51,698 nucleotides of DNA from an uncultured Kiritimatiellota bacterium (GTDB taxonomy: Bacteria; Verrucomicrobiota; Kiritimatiellia; RFP12; UBA1067), in contig CAKUCX010000019.1 in the NCBI GenBank assembly GCA_934643865.1, forward strand, positions 1 through 51,698, written 5' to 3'. Shown here piece after piece: positions 31,257 to 39,204 of the stretch. The position numbers were made by a program, and so were the translations under genes. Every line of letters starts with the position of its first letter. Position 1 is the stretch's first letter. Below the pieces are notes generated by a model. It saw only the letters and a list, made by a program, of their open reading frames with translations, was not told the origin of the DNA and made no database searches.

Positions 31257-32598
31257 AAGTACCTTTCGATTCAAAGGGGGCGTCCACCCCGACGGCCATA
31301 AGGACCTGGCGCGCGGGAAGGCGATCGAGCAAATGCCGTGCCCCGCCGAGCTCGTCGTCTCGATGGGGCAGCACCTCGGCGCGCCGGCGACGTGCGTCGT
31401 CGCGGTGGGCGACTACGTGGTGAAGGGGCAGCTGCTCGGCGAACGGAACGGCTTCATCTCCGTGCCGGTCCATGCGCCCGCCAACGGACGCATCACGGCG
31501 ATTGAGCCGCGTCCCGGTCCGAGCGGCGCGCGCGTTCCGGCGGTCATCCTCGACACGACCGCGCCGGTGCCAGAGGGGTTGACGCCAAACCTGAAACCTG
31601 AAACCTCAAACCTGAAACCTCTCGACTGGCGCTCCGCCCGTCGGGAAGACCTCCTCGCGCGCATCGACGCGGCCGGTATCTGCGGCATGGGCGGCGCGGG
31701 ATTCCCGACGTGCGTGAAGCTGAGCCCCCCGCCGGGCAAACACTGCGACTACCTGATCGTGAACGGCGCGGAGTGCGAACCCTACCTCTGCGCGGACTTC
31801 CGCCTCATGCTGGAGCGCGCGGACCGCGTGCGCACCGGCGTCGAGATTCTGCGCAAGATCCTCGGTGGCTGCGCCGTCCGCCTCGCCGTCGAGGCGAACA
31901 AGCCCGAGGCCATCGCGGCGCTGGAGCGGGCGTTCGCGGACATCGACGGCGACGTGGAGATCGTCGTCCTTCCCGTCCTCTATCCGCAGGGGTCCGAAAA
32001 GCACCAGATCTACGCGACGGTCGGGCGCGTCGTGCCCGAGCCGCCCGCCCTGCCCATCGACGTCGGGTGCGTCGTCGAGAACGTCTCCACCGTCGCGGCG
32101 GTCGCGGACGCGGTGGAACACGGGACACTCCTCCTTTCGCGCGTCACGACGGTTTCGGGCGACGCCGTCCGCGAGCCGAAGAACGTCGAGGCCCCGCTCG
32201 GCACGAAGTACGCCGACCTCGTCGCCTTCTGCGGCGGCCTGAAGGAACCGCCCGCCAAGGTGGTTTCGGGCGGTACGATGATGGGCTTCGCCGTGCCGGG
32301 CCTGGAGATCGCGACGACGAAGACGACATCGGGGCTTCTCCTCCTGTCGCGGCAACGTGTCTTCCAGTACGTCTCGCAGCCCTGCATCAACTGCGGACGC
32401 TGCGTGCGGGCGTGCCCGATGAACCTCAACCCCGCCCTCATCGGCCGGGCCGTCGAGGCGGACGACCTCGCGTGCGCCGCACGGGCCCACGTGGCCGTCT
32501 GCATCGAGTGCGGCGCCTGTACCTTCGTCTGCCCCGCCTACCGTCCGCTCACCCAGCTCTGCCGCCGCGCAAAGGCGGCACTGCGGAAGAAGCCCTGA
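31243..32598 (+). CDS. rnfC: Rnf complex NADH-binding subunit RnfC
   Basis: A 451-residue RnfC. The N-terminal TFRFKGGVHPDGHK is the family start. The NADH/FMN-binding fold has GICGMGGAGFPTCVKL and NGAECEPYL, and two [4Fe-4S] sites lie at CINCGRCVRACPMNLNP and CIECGACTFVCP. It passes electrons between NAD(H) and the membrane subunits. Between residues about 112 and 127 the frame runs through five AAACCTG heptamers, adding NLKPETSNLKPL in a loop before the GMGGAG motif. A gain or loss of one heptamer would shift the frame. The start overlaps the HipA-like gene by 14 bp, placing rnfC under its transcription. Confidence 0.94.
   Translation: MRTVRSTFRFKGGVHPDGHKDLARGKAIEQMPCPAELVVSMGQHLGAPATCVVAVGDYVVKGQLLGERNGFISVPVHAPANGRITAIEPRPGPSGARVPAVILDTTAPVPEGLTPNLKPETSNLKPLDWRSARREDLLARIDAAGICGMGGAGFPTCVKLSPPPGKHCDYLIVNGAECEPYLCADFRLMLERADRVRTGVEILRKILGGCAVRLAVEANKPEAIAALERAFADIDGDVEIVVLPVLYPQGSEKHQIYATVGRVVPEPPALPIDVGCVVENVSTVAAVADAVEHGTLLLSRVTTVSGDAVREPKNVEAPLGTKYADLVAFCGGLKEPPAKVVSGGTMMGFAVPGLEIATTKTTSGLLLLSRQRVFQYVSQPCINCGRCVRACPMNLNPALIGRAVEADDLACAARAHVAVCIECGACTFVCPAYRPLTQLCRRAKAALRKKP
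31587..31620. repeat. AAACCTG heptamer array inside rnfC
   Basis: Five heptamers (AAACCTG, AAACCTG, AAACCTC, AAACCTG, AAACCT) with no spacer, inside the coding sequence. They are the same family as array C 1.7 kb upstream and are translated as NLKPETSNLKP. Confidence 0.9.
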
Positions 32599-32631
32599 TC
32601 CAACCACCAGGAACGACGAGACCCAACCATC

Positions 32632-33645
32632 ATGCACGCTCCCCAGTTCATCCTATCGAGTTCACCGCACACGCACGCGAAGGCGTCCGTGAGCGGCATC
32701 ATGCTCGACGTCCTCATCGCCCTTCTGCCCACGTTCGGCTGCGCCGTCTACTTCTTCGGCTGGCGGGCCCTCCTCCTGACGGGCACCTGCATCGCCGCCT
32801 GCCTCGTCACCGAGGCGCTCTGCCGCCTCGCGATGAAGCGCGAGAACACGATCGGCGACCTCTCCGCCGTCGTGACCGGCCTCCTGCTCGCCCTCAACCT
32901 GCCGCCGGACCTTCCGCTCTGGATGGCCCTCGTGGGCAGCGTCTTCGCGATCGGCGTCGCCAAGCAGGTCTTCGGCGGCCTCGGCCACAACCCCTTCAAC
33001 CCCGCTCTCGCCGCCCGCGCGTTCATGCTCGTCTCCTTCTCCGAGGCGATGACGTCCTGGACGCCCTCCCTCTGGAAGGCCGCCGCCGGGGCGGTGGACG
33101 CCACGACCACCGCGACGCCGCTCGGCTATCTCAAGACCTTCGCGACGGCGGCCTGGGAAAAGCTGCCCGAGGCGGAACGCGCGCTCGACTTCACGAACGG
33201 TTCGTTCATCCACGCCGCCTTCTTCGGGAACGTCAACGGCTGCCTCGGCGAGGTGAGCGCCCTCGCCCTCCTGCTCGGCGCGGCCTACCTGCTCGTCCGC
33301 CGCGTCATCACCTGGCACATCCCCGTCGCCTTCATCGGCACGGTCGTCCTCTTCGCGTTCTTCCGCTACGGCATGGACTTGAACGCCCTCAAGCTCGCGG
33401 AGGTCCACGTCTTCTGCGGCGGCGTGCTGCTCGGCGCCTGCTTCATGGCAACGGACTACGTGACCTCGCCCGCCACGCCCCTCGGCAAGCTCGTCTTCGG
33501 CTGCGGGTGCGGCCTCGTCACGATGCTCATCCGCCTCCACGGCGCCTTCCCGGAGGGCGTCTCCTTCGCCATCCTCATCCTGAACGCCTTTACGCCCCTC
33601 ATCTCCCGCTTCACGCAGCCGAAGCCCTTCGGAGCCCGTCGATGA
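32632..33645 (+). CDS. rnfD: Rnf complex membrane subunit RnfD
   Basis: A 337-residue membrane protein with about ten helices. It begins with the RnfD-type QFILSSSPHTHAKASVSGIMLDVLIALLP. The covalent FMN site is VDATTTATPL (the 'D.ttgATpL' motif; flavin attaches to a Thr by phosphoester). GGLGHNPFNPALAARAFM and MATDYVTSPATPLGKLVFG are conserved RnfD/NqrB segments. It forms, with RnfA and RnfE, the ion-translocating core. It starts 33 nt after rnfC and overlaps rnfG by 4 bp. Confidence 0.94.
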   Translation: MHAPQFILSSSPHTHAKASVSGIMLDVLIALLPTFGCAVYFFGWRALLLTGTCIAACLVTEALCRLAMKRENTIGDLSAVVTGLLLALNLPPDLPLWMALVGSVFAIGVAKQVFGGLGHNPFNPALAARAFMLVSFSEAMTSWTPSLWKAAAGAVDATTTATPLGYLKTFATAAWEKLPEAERALDFTNGSFIHAAFFGNVNGCLGEVSALALLLGAAYLLVRRVITWHIPVAFIGTVVLFAFFRYGMDLNALKLAEVHVFCGGVLLGACFMATDYVTSPATPLGKLVFGCGCGLVTMLIRLHGAFPEGVSFAILILNAFTPLISRFTQPKPFGARR

Positions 33646-34598
33646 AGAACATCCTCAAGGCCCTTCTGTCGCTCACGGCCCTCTCCGCCGTCTGCGCGGC
33701 CATCCTCGCGCGCGTCGATTCCGCCACGCGCCTGCCCATCGCGAACATCGCGACGCTCAAGGCGAACCGCGCCGCCCAGGCCGTCATGCCCGCCGGCGTC
33801 AAGGCCCTCGTGGCGCGCCCCGACCCCGCCGATACGAACGTCGTCCTCTTCGTCGGCTACGCGGACGACGCGCGCACGAAGATCCTCGGCTACGCCGTCC
33901 CCGGCACGAGCCCCAACGGCTACGCCGGCGACATCCGCCTCATGGCGGGCCTCACGGCCGACCGCGCCGTCGTCACCTACCGGGTCCTCGCCGCGAACGA
34001 GACGCCCGGCCTCGGCGCGAAGCTCGGCGAGCCGGCGTTCGCCGCGCAGTTCGCCGACAAGCCCGCCGCCGCGCTCAGGGTGAAGAAGGACGGCGGCGCG
34101 ATCGACGCCCTCACCGGCGCCACCATCACCTCGCGCGCCGTCTGCGAAGCCCTTGCCGACGCCGCGCGGCGCGTCGACCGCCTGGAGGGCAGGGCCGCCG
34201 CCGAGCCGCCGCCCGCCGCGCCGGCCGTGCAGGAAGGCCGCCTCGTCCTCGACCCTTCCCAGCCCGCCACCGCGCTGAAGGTGCTGCCGAGAGGAACCAC
34301 CGCCGCCGTCGTGCGGGCGCAGGGGCCGCGCTTCCCGCTCTTCGAGGGCCGCGACGCCGCCGGGAAGACGACGGGCTTCGCCGTTGTCGGCACCGGCACG
34401 GGGAGGGGCCCCGGCGGCCGGATCGCCGTCCACTACCTTTACGGCTTCACCCCGTCCGGACAGCTTTCGTACACCGTGCGCCCCCTTCCCGTCAACCAGC
34501 TCGACCTCGCGGCCGGCGACATGATCAACGCCCAGCGCGACGCCCTCAACGCCGCCCTGCGCGACGCCCTGGAACAGGTCCGGAAGGCGGTGCGCTAG
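33642..34598 (+). CDS. rnfG: Rnf complex subunit RnfG with C-terminal extension
   Basis: A 318-residue protein, against about 180-210 for usual RnfG. Residues 1-180 are RnfG: a membrane anchor (ILKALLSLTALSAVCAAILA), the periplasmic FMN-binding domain with ETPGLGAKL, and the flavin-attachment motif LTGATITS (157-164). After an Ala/Pro-rich linker (about 185-205) comes a further 110-residue region (VLPRGTTAAVVRAQGPRFPLFEGRDAAGK... FAVVGTGTGRGPGGRIAVHYLYGF) that looks like a second, degenerate beta domain without a second flavin motif. Its function is unknown. Start ATG overlaps rnfD by 4 bp; an acyltransferase gene begins 1 nt after its stop, where rnfE would be expected. Confidence 0.88.
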   Translation: MKNILKALLSLTALSAVCAAILARVDSATRLPIANIATLKANRAAQAVMPAGVKALVARPDPADTNVVLFVGYADDARTKILGYAVPGTSPNGYAGDIRLMAGLTADRAVVTYRVLAANETPGLGAKLGEPAFAAQFADKPAAALRVKKDGGAIDALTGATITSRAVCEALADAARRVDRLEGRAAAEPPPAAPAVQEGRLVLDPSQPATALKVLPRGTTAAVVRAQGPRFPLFEGRDAAGKTTGFAVVGTGTGRGPGGRIAVHYLYGFTPSGQLSYTVRPLPVNQLDLAAGDMINAQRDALNAALRDALEQVRKAVR

Positions 34599-34599
34599 G

Positions 34600-35553
34600 A
34601 TGTCGAAGAAGTCGAAGGCCGCCTGCCTTGCCGAGTACACCGCCCTCCGCGCCGTCTGCGGCCTCATCAACGCGATTCCCTACCCCGTCGCATGCTTCTG
34701 CGCGCGCCGCCTCGCCGCCCTTGCCGTCGCGTGCGGCTTCCAGCGCGCACGCACCCTCTCCCGCATCGAGGGCTGCTTCCCCGGCATCCCGCGCGCCCGC
34801 GCGCGCGCCATCGCCGTCGGCTCGCTCGCGAACGTCTTCCTGAACGCCGTCGAGATGATCCGCGCCCCCCGCCTCACGAAGGCATGGGTTACGCGCCACG
34901 TGAAGGACCTCGACCTCTACGCCGCGCGCCTCCGCGACGTCCTCGCCGAAGGCCGGGGCGCCGTCATCATGGTGCCCCACTGCGGCAACTGGTACATGGC
35001 CGCCTGGGCGATGGCCCAGTACGGCATTCCCCTCGCCGCCATCGCCGCCCGGCAGCGCAACCCCTACGTCAACGCCTGGATGAAGCGCCAGTACGGCAGC
35101 ATCGACGTGGTGGAGCGCGGGCGCGCCTCCGTCATGCGCGACATCCTCGACATGCTGCGGGCGGGGCGGGGCTTCGCGATCCTCCCCGACCTGCGCGTGC
35201 CGCAGCCGGACGTCGAAGTCCCCTTCCTGAACGGCACCGCGAACGTCTCGCACGGCGGCGCGCTCTTCGCCGTCGCGACGGGCGCGCCCCTCGTCGTCGC
35301 CATCATGCGCCGCGAAGGCGGCCTCCACGTCTTCGACCACCTCGCGACGCTCCACCCCGATCCGGCGGCGACCGACCGCAGGGCCGAGGCGCAGCGGCTC
35401 ACGCGCGAGGTCATGAAGCTCCTCGACGACGGCATCCGCCGCACGCCCGAGCAATGGTTCTGGTACAACAAGCGCTGGATCCTCCAGCCCGAAAAGAAGC
35501 CGAAGCACCGACCGCGCGCGGACGCCGGGCCGTCCCGTGGCGACGGCACCTAG
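34600..35553 (+). CDS. LpxL/HtrB-like lipid A acyltransferase
   Basis: A 317-residue member of the LpxL/LpxM late acyltransferase family. The catalytic H(x4)D/E-type motif is PHCGNWYMAAW (His127; Asn-Trp follow as in 'HfGNWe'). ARQRNPYVNAWMKRQYG and GRGFAILPDLRVP follow, and the C-terminus has EQWFWYNKRW, all standard. It transfers a second acyl chain to a lipid A-like acceptor at the inner membrane, showing that the host has an LPS-type outer membrane. A C-terminal Pro/Lys tail is basic. It is the last gene of the Rnf run (1-nt gap) and overlaps the convergent mannanase by 4 bp. Confidence 0.85.
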   Translation: MSKKSKAACLAEYTALRAVCGLINAIPYPVACFCARRLAALAVACGFQRARTLSRIEGCFPGIPRARARAIAVGSLANVFLNAVEMIRAPRLTKAWVTRHVKDLDLYAARLRDVLAEGRGAVIMVPHCGNWYMAAWAMAQYGIPLAAIAARQRNPYVNAWMKRQYGSIDVVERGRASVMRDILDMLRAGRGFAILPDLRVPQPDVEVPFLNGTANVSHGGALFAVATGAPLVVAIMRREGGLHVFDHLATLHPDPAATDRRAEAQRLTREVMKLLDDGIRRTPEQWFWYNKRWILQPEKKPKHRPRADAGPSRGDGT

Positions 35554-36842
35554 CGGAAGGCGTTCGCGGGCGATTCGAGCAGCACTTCGGGACGGCGCGC
35601 GAACGCGCGCTCGTCCTGTTCGGAGGCGGGCGTTTCGGGCAGCGTGCCGTAGACGCCGCCCCACGTGTCGGCGAACGCGAGCTGGACGCCCTCGGCGGTC
35701 ATGACGCGGTGGAGGTAGACCCAGAAGTCGTCGCGCTTCTTCCGCCCGCCCGCCTCGGTGAGCGCCGCCACCTTTCCGCGCCGCGCGGCGAAGGCGCTGA
35801 TGAGACGCAGCTTGCGCACGGTCTCCGTGAACGACGCCTCCGCCTTGGCGTCATCGCCATGCCCGATCGAGTAGTCGTCGAGGCCGACGATGTCCACATA
35901 CGCATCGCCGGGATAGCAGGCGAGATAGGTGTTCTCCGCGTCGCCCTCCTGCCCGAACGCCTTCCACGTCCGGTCCGGCGTATAGGCGAAGAGGATCTGG
36001 TTGTCGCCGCACGCTTTCCGCAGGAAGTCGGCGGTCAGGCGGCTGAACGTACGGAACTCGGCGCTCGTACACCAGGTGCGCCCCCACCAGAACCACGTGC
36101 CGTCCATCTCGTGCCCGTAGCGGAGAACGACGGGAATCGGTTCACCCGTCTCCTCGTCGACGAGGCCCTTGAAGAACGCCGCGATCTCCTGGAGGGAGGC
36201 GAAGTACCACGCGCGCGGGTTCGCGAACGGCGTGCGGTGCGTCTTGCCGTCGATGGAACCCGTCCCGCACGGACGGCCCGTCCCGTCGAGGATCTGCTTG
36301 ATGGCGTTGCGGTCATCCCCGTCCGACTTGTAGCGGTAGGACGCCTGCTTGAAGCCCGTCTCGCAATAGGGGTGGTCCATGTGCCAGCTGAACACCGTCA
36401 CGCCGCCACACTCCTTCCAGAACCGCCGAATCGCCGCCGTGAGCGTCGCGCGGTTCGCGGCATAGTAGACGGGCGCATGCCAGGTTCCCGTCACGGCCGC
36501 GAGGTCGGAGTAGGCGAGGAGGACACGCCGCCCGTCGGTGTACTGCGTGTAGGCGCAGTCCAGCCGCACGTCCGCCGTCGGCAGGGGCGCGAATCCCTCC
36601 CCCTTCTTGACGGCAAAGCGGCGGTCGCCCGCCATCGGCCACGGATCCATCCACGGATGCGTCCAGGCCCAGTAGTAGCTCTTCGAGTTCGCGACGGCCT
36701 TCAGCTTCGCGAGGACACGCCCCGCCGCGCCGCCGGGTTCCCGCGCCGCGCCGTCGGCCGCGCCCGGGAGACCCGCGCACATCGCCGCCGCGCAGGCGAT
36801 TCCCAGGCCAAGTCCCATCCGCTTCAGCATCGGTCCGTTCAT
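35550..36842 (-). CDS. GH26 beta-mannanase, exported
   Basis: A 430-residue GH26 enzyme. A signal peptide (LGIACAAAMCAGLPGAADG) is followed by a (beta/alpha)8 barrel with the acid/base Glu in RYGHEMDGTWFWWG (His-Glu pair, as in GH26) and the nucleophile Glu in ALTEAGG. VTVFSWHMDHPYC fits the substrate cleft. It should cleave beta-1,4-mannan or related glycans outside the cytoplasm. A GAGGAG site lies 7 nt before ATG 36842. It is the last gene of a minus-strand glycan block, after a beta-helix protein 16 bp upstream, and overlaps the acyltransferase stop by 4 bp. Confidence 0.9.
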   Translation of the reverse strand: MNGPMLKRMGLGLGIACAAAMCAGLPGAADGAAREPGGAAGRVLAKLKAVANSKSYYWAWTHPWMDPWPMAGDRRFAVKKGEGFAPLPTADVRLDCAYTQYTDGRRVLLAYSDLAAVTGTWHAPVYYAANRATLTAAIRRFWKECGGVTVFSWHMDHPYCETGFKQASYRYKSDGDDRNAIKQILDGTGRPCGTGSIDGKTHRTPFANPRAWYFASLQEIAAFFKGLVDEETGEPIPVVLRYGHEMDGTWFWWGRTWCTSAEFRTFSRLTADFLRKACGDNQILFAYTPDRTWKAFGQEGDAENTYLACYPGDAYVDIVGLDDYSIGHGDDAKAEASFTETVRKLRLISAFAARRGKVAALTEAGGRKKRDDFWVYLHRVMTAEGVQLAFADTWGGVYGTLPETPASEQDERAFARRPEVLLESPANAFR

Positions 36843-36858
36843 GTCCCGCTCCTCTCTT

Positions 36859-39033
36859 CTACTTTGATTCTCCCATCCGGGGGAGGGGCTTCCACGCGGG
36901 CATCTCCCGGAGAAGCCAGGCGCCGGGCTTCAGCCTGAAGTCGCCGTGCGCGGCGTCGACAAAGCCCGCGTCGAAGGGCTGCTCGGGCGTGCCGTTGACG
37001 ATGCGGAAGCCGGCGGCGATGCGCGGGTCGGGCTTCGCCGTCTGCACGCCGTTCGTCCCGACGGTGTTGATCACGAGGTTGCCCGCGATCGGCGCCATGC
37101 GCGCGAGGCATTCGCTCGCCTTGCCGTCCAGCGCGAGCAGCTGCCGGCGGCAGTCGATGAAGACATTGTTCTCCACGGGGTTGTAGAGCGGTTCGCGCGG
37201 ATGATCCTGCATGATCTTCGCGAGGCGCGGATACTTCGTCGCCCACACGCCGTTCGTGTAGTCGAGCTTCTTCGCCTTCTCCTCCAGCATCCACGAGGGG
37301 CCGCCGTGTTCAAGGGAGTTCCAGTGCTTCCACGTCATGCCCCGGCAGTCGATCGAGAGGCCGATCTGGCAGCGCGAGAAGACGTTGTTGCGGATGGGAT
37401 GCTCGCGCCCGCCGCCCACCATGATGCCGCGCGCGACGTTGTGGAAGACGTTGCCGTAGACGGCGTCGCCGCAGTCGCAGTCGTCGAAGTAGAACCCCAT
37501 CGTGTTGGCGTGGTCGCCCTCCGCGCCGAGGTCGTGCGTGTTGTTGTAGCGCAGCACGTTCCCCATCGTCGTCCAGTCGCGCCCCGTGTAGTACGCGCCG
37601 GCGTCGCCCGTCTCCAGCAGCACGCGGTAGACCTCGTTGTACTCGAAGAGGTGTTCGTTGCCGCCGTAGAGGACGGCCGAGTGCGGCGCGTCGTGCATCC
37701 TGTTGCGGCGCAGCGTCACGCCGCAGCCGTTCACGCCGATGGCGGGCGCGTAGGTGCGCCGGAAGAGGGCCCAGTCGTGGATGTGGCAGCCCTCCACGAG
37801 CGTCTCGGCCTTCACGAGCGTCCGGCGGTCGCCGCCGCTGACGTCGATGCCCGCGCAGCCGACGTCGCAGACCTCGGTGTTCCGCACCACGTTGCGGGAG
37901 CCGCCGATGGTGAGGCCCGTGCCGCCCAGGTTCGCGACGCGGCAGTCCACGAAGGACACGTCCGACCCGCGCAGCACGACGCCCCGGCCATGGCCGTACT
38001 CGAAGGCGAGGCGCTCGAAGCGCAGATGCCGCACGTCCGCCGCGTGCAGGATCGGCTCGGAGGTGAAGGCGAGCGTCACCGCGTCCGCCGCCTGCGGCGC
38101 GCCCTTCGGCGGATAGAGGTAGAGCAGCTTCTTCGCGCGGTCAAGCCACCACTCGCCGGGCGCGTCCAGTTCCTCCAGCAGGTTGAACGCATAGAAGCGG
38201 CGCTCCTTGCGTCCCCACGTGCCGCCCATGACGCCATAGGGGACGCTCGCGGCGAGGCGGACGACGTGGTTCGTGCCGTTCTCGGCGCCGTAGCGCGCGG
38301 CCCGCACGGAGTGGTTGTCCCAGTCGTGCGTCCAGTAGCCGTTCAGCCACACGCCCGCGTCGAAGTTCCAGCGCGCCGCACGCGGGTTGTCGTAGACGAA
38401 CGCGCCGGGCGTGCGGGCGTCGCTGCCGCCGGGGTTCCGCTTCACGAGGCCGCCCCGGTCGACCGCCTGCGTGAACGAGGTGAAGCCGGCGTTCGGCCAC
38501 CGCGCAAGCGTGCCCGGACGCCCCCCGACGAAGAGGAGCGGGGCCGTGGGCGTGCCGCCGAAGGCCTGCGCCAGCGCGGGGATCTGCGCGGGCGCGAGGG
38601 ACGAGACGTCCGCCACGTACACCTTGCCGCGCGCGTCCTCCGGGAGGCGCGCGAGAACGGCCGGGTCGTCCACCTTCCTGAAGCGCTCCGGCGGCACGTA
38701 CACGCCGGCCGTCAGGCGCGCGCGCCCCGCCCCGGCCGTGCGCCACACGACGGGGGCCTCGGCCGTGCCGGAGTCCGCCGCCGTCAGCCGCAGGCCGCTT
38801 CCCACGAAGTAGTCGCCCGGGGCGAACGCAACCGTAACCGCCTCGCCCGGCTTGACGGCGCCGGCCTTCCGCGCCGCGCGCACGCCGTCCACGGCGTCGC
38901 GCGCCGTGCGCCACGGCCGCGCCGGGGAGCCGTCGCCCCCCGCCGTCGTCCGGGCATCCACATGAAACGTCGCGGACGACGCGGACAGCGCCGTCGCCAC
39001 GACCCCCAACGCGAGTCTGAAGTGTGTTTTCAT
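36859..39033 (-). CDS. Exported right-handed beta-helix protein
   Basis: A 724-residue exported protein. Signal peptide MKTHFRLALGVVATALSASSA, then the HVDARTTAGGDGSPARPWRTARDAVDGV start of parallel beta-helix proteins (PL6/GH110-like style). Repeating beta-helix turns run from about 370 to 560 (VVLRGSDVSFVDCRVANLGGTGLTI, VEGCHIHDW, VTLRRNRMHDAPHSAVLYGG, NVFHNVARGIMVGG). Such proteins are usually polysaccharide lyases or hydrolases; no catalytic residue can be assigned. The ATG at 39033 lies 6 nt after an extended -10 (TGCTATAAT), predicting a leaderless transcript; the longer frame upstream crosses the promoter. The mannanase follows 16 bp downstream. Confidence 0.82.
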   Translation of the reverse strand: MKTHFRLALGVVATALSASSATFHVDARTTAGGDGSPARPWRTARDAVDGVRAARKAGAVKPGEAVTVAFAPGDYFVGSGLRLTAADSGTAEAPVVWRTAGAGRARLTAGVYVPPERFRKVDDPAVLARLPEDARGKVYVADVSSLAPAQIPALAQAFGGTPTAPLLFVGGRPGTLARWPNAGFTSFTQAVDRGGLVKRNPGGSDARTPGAFVYDNPRAARWNFDAGVWLNGYWTHDWDNHSVRAARYGAENGTNHVVRLAASVPYGVMGGTWGRKERRFYAFNLLEELDAPGEWWLDRAKKLLYLYPPKGAPQAADAVTLAFTSEPILHAADVRHLRFERLAFEYGHGRGVVLRGSDVSFVDCRVANLGGTGLTIGGSRNVVRNTEVCDVGCAGIDVSGGDRRTLVKAETLVEGCHIHDWALFRRTYAPAIGVNGCGVTLRRNRMHDAPHSAVLYGGNEHLFEYNEVYRVLLETGDAGAYYTGRDWTTMGNVLRYNNTHDLGAEGDHANTMGFYFDDCDCGDAVYGNVFHNVARGIMVGGGREHPIRNNVFSRCQIGLSIDCRGMTWKHWNSLEHGGPSWMLEEKAKKLDYTNGVWATKYPRLAKIMQDHPREPLYNPVENNVFIDCRRQLLALDGKASECLARMAPIAGNLVINTVGTNGVQTAKPDPRIAAGFRIVNGTPEQPFDAGFVDAAHGDFRLKPGAWLLREMPAWKPLPRMGESK

Positions 39034-39039
39034 GCGGAC

Positions 39040-39048
39040 ATTATAGCA
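39040..39048 (-). promoter_or_regulatory. Extended -10 promoter of the beta-helix gene, leaderless
   Basis: TGCTATAAT on the minus strand, with perfect TATAAT, ends 6 nt before ATG 39033. No -35 hexamer is evident. Confidence 0.7.
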
Positions 39049-39108
39049 AACCCGGCGTCCGCCCGCGCGCGTCGCCCCGCCCGGACAGGAGGCGTGGAAA
39101 TTCGCCCC

Positions 39109-39128
39109 GGTCGCAACACGTTGCGGCC
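39109..39128. repeat. GGYCGCAA-N4-TTGCGRCC hairpin, copy 2
   Basis: GGTCGCAACACGTTGCGGCC keeps the 8-bp stem with one T:G pair and a CACG loop. It lies between the stop of the giant surface gene at 39205 and the beta-helix promoter, and could double as a terminator. Confidence 0.65.
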
Positions 39129-39204
39129 CTCCCGTCGCGGTCATCAAGCCGGGCCGCAGTCGGCCGTCCCGCGCCGGGGGCGCTTGACCGGGCACCCGCC
39201 CGCC

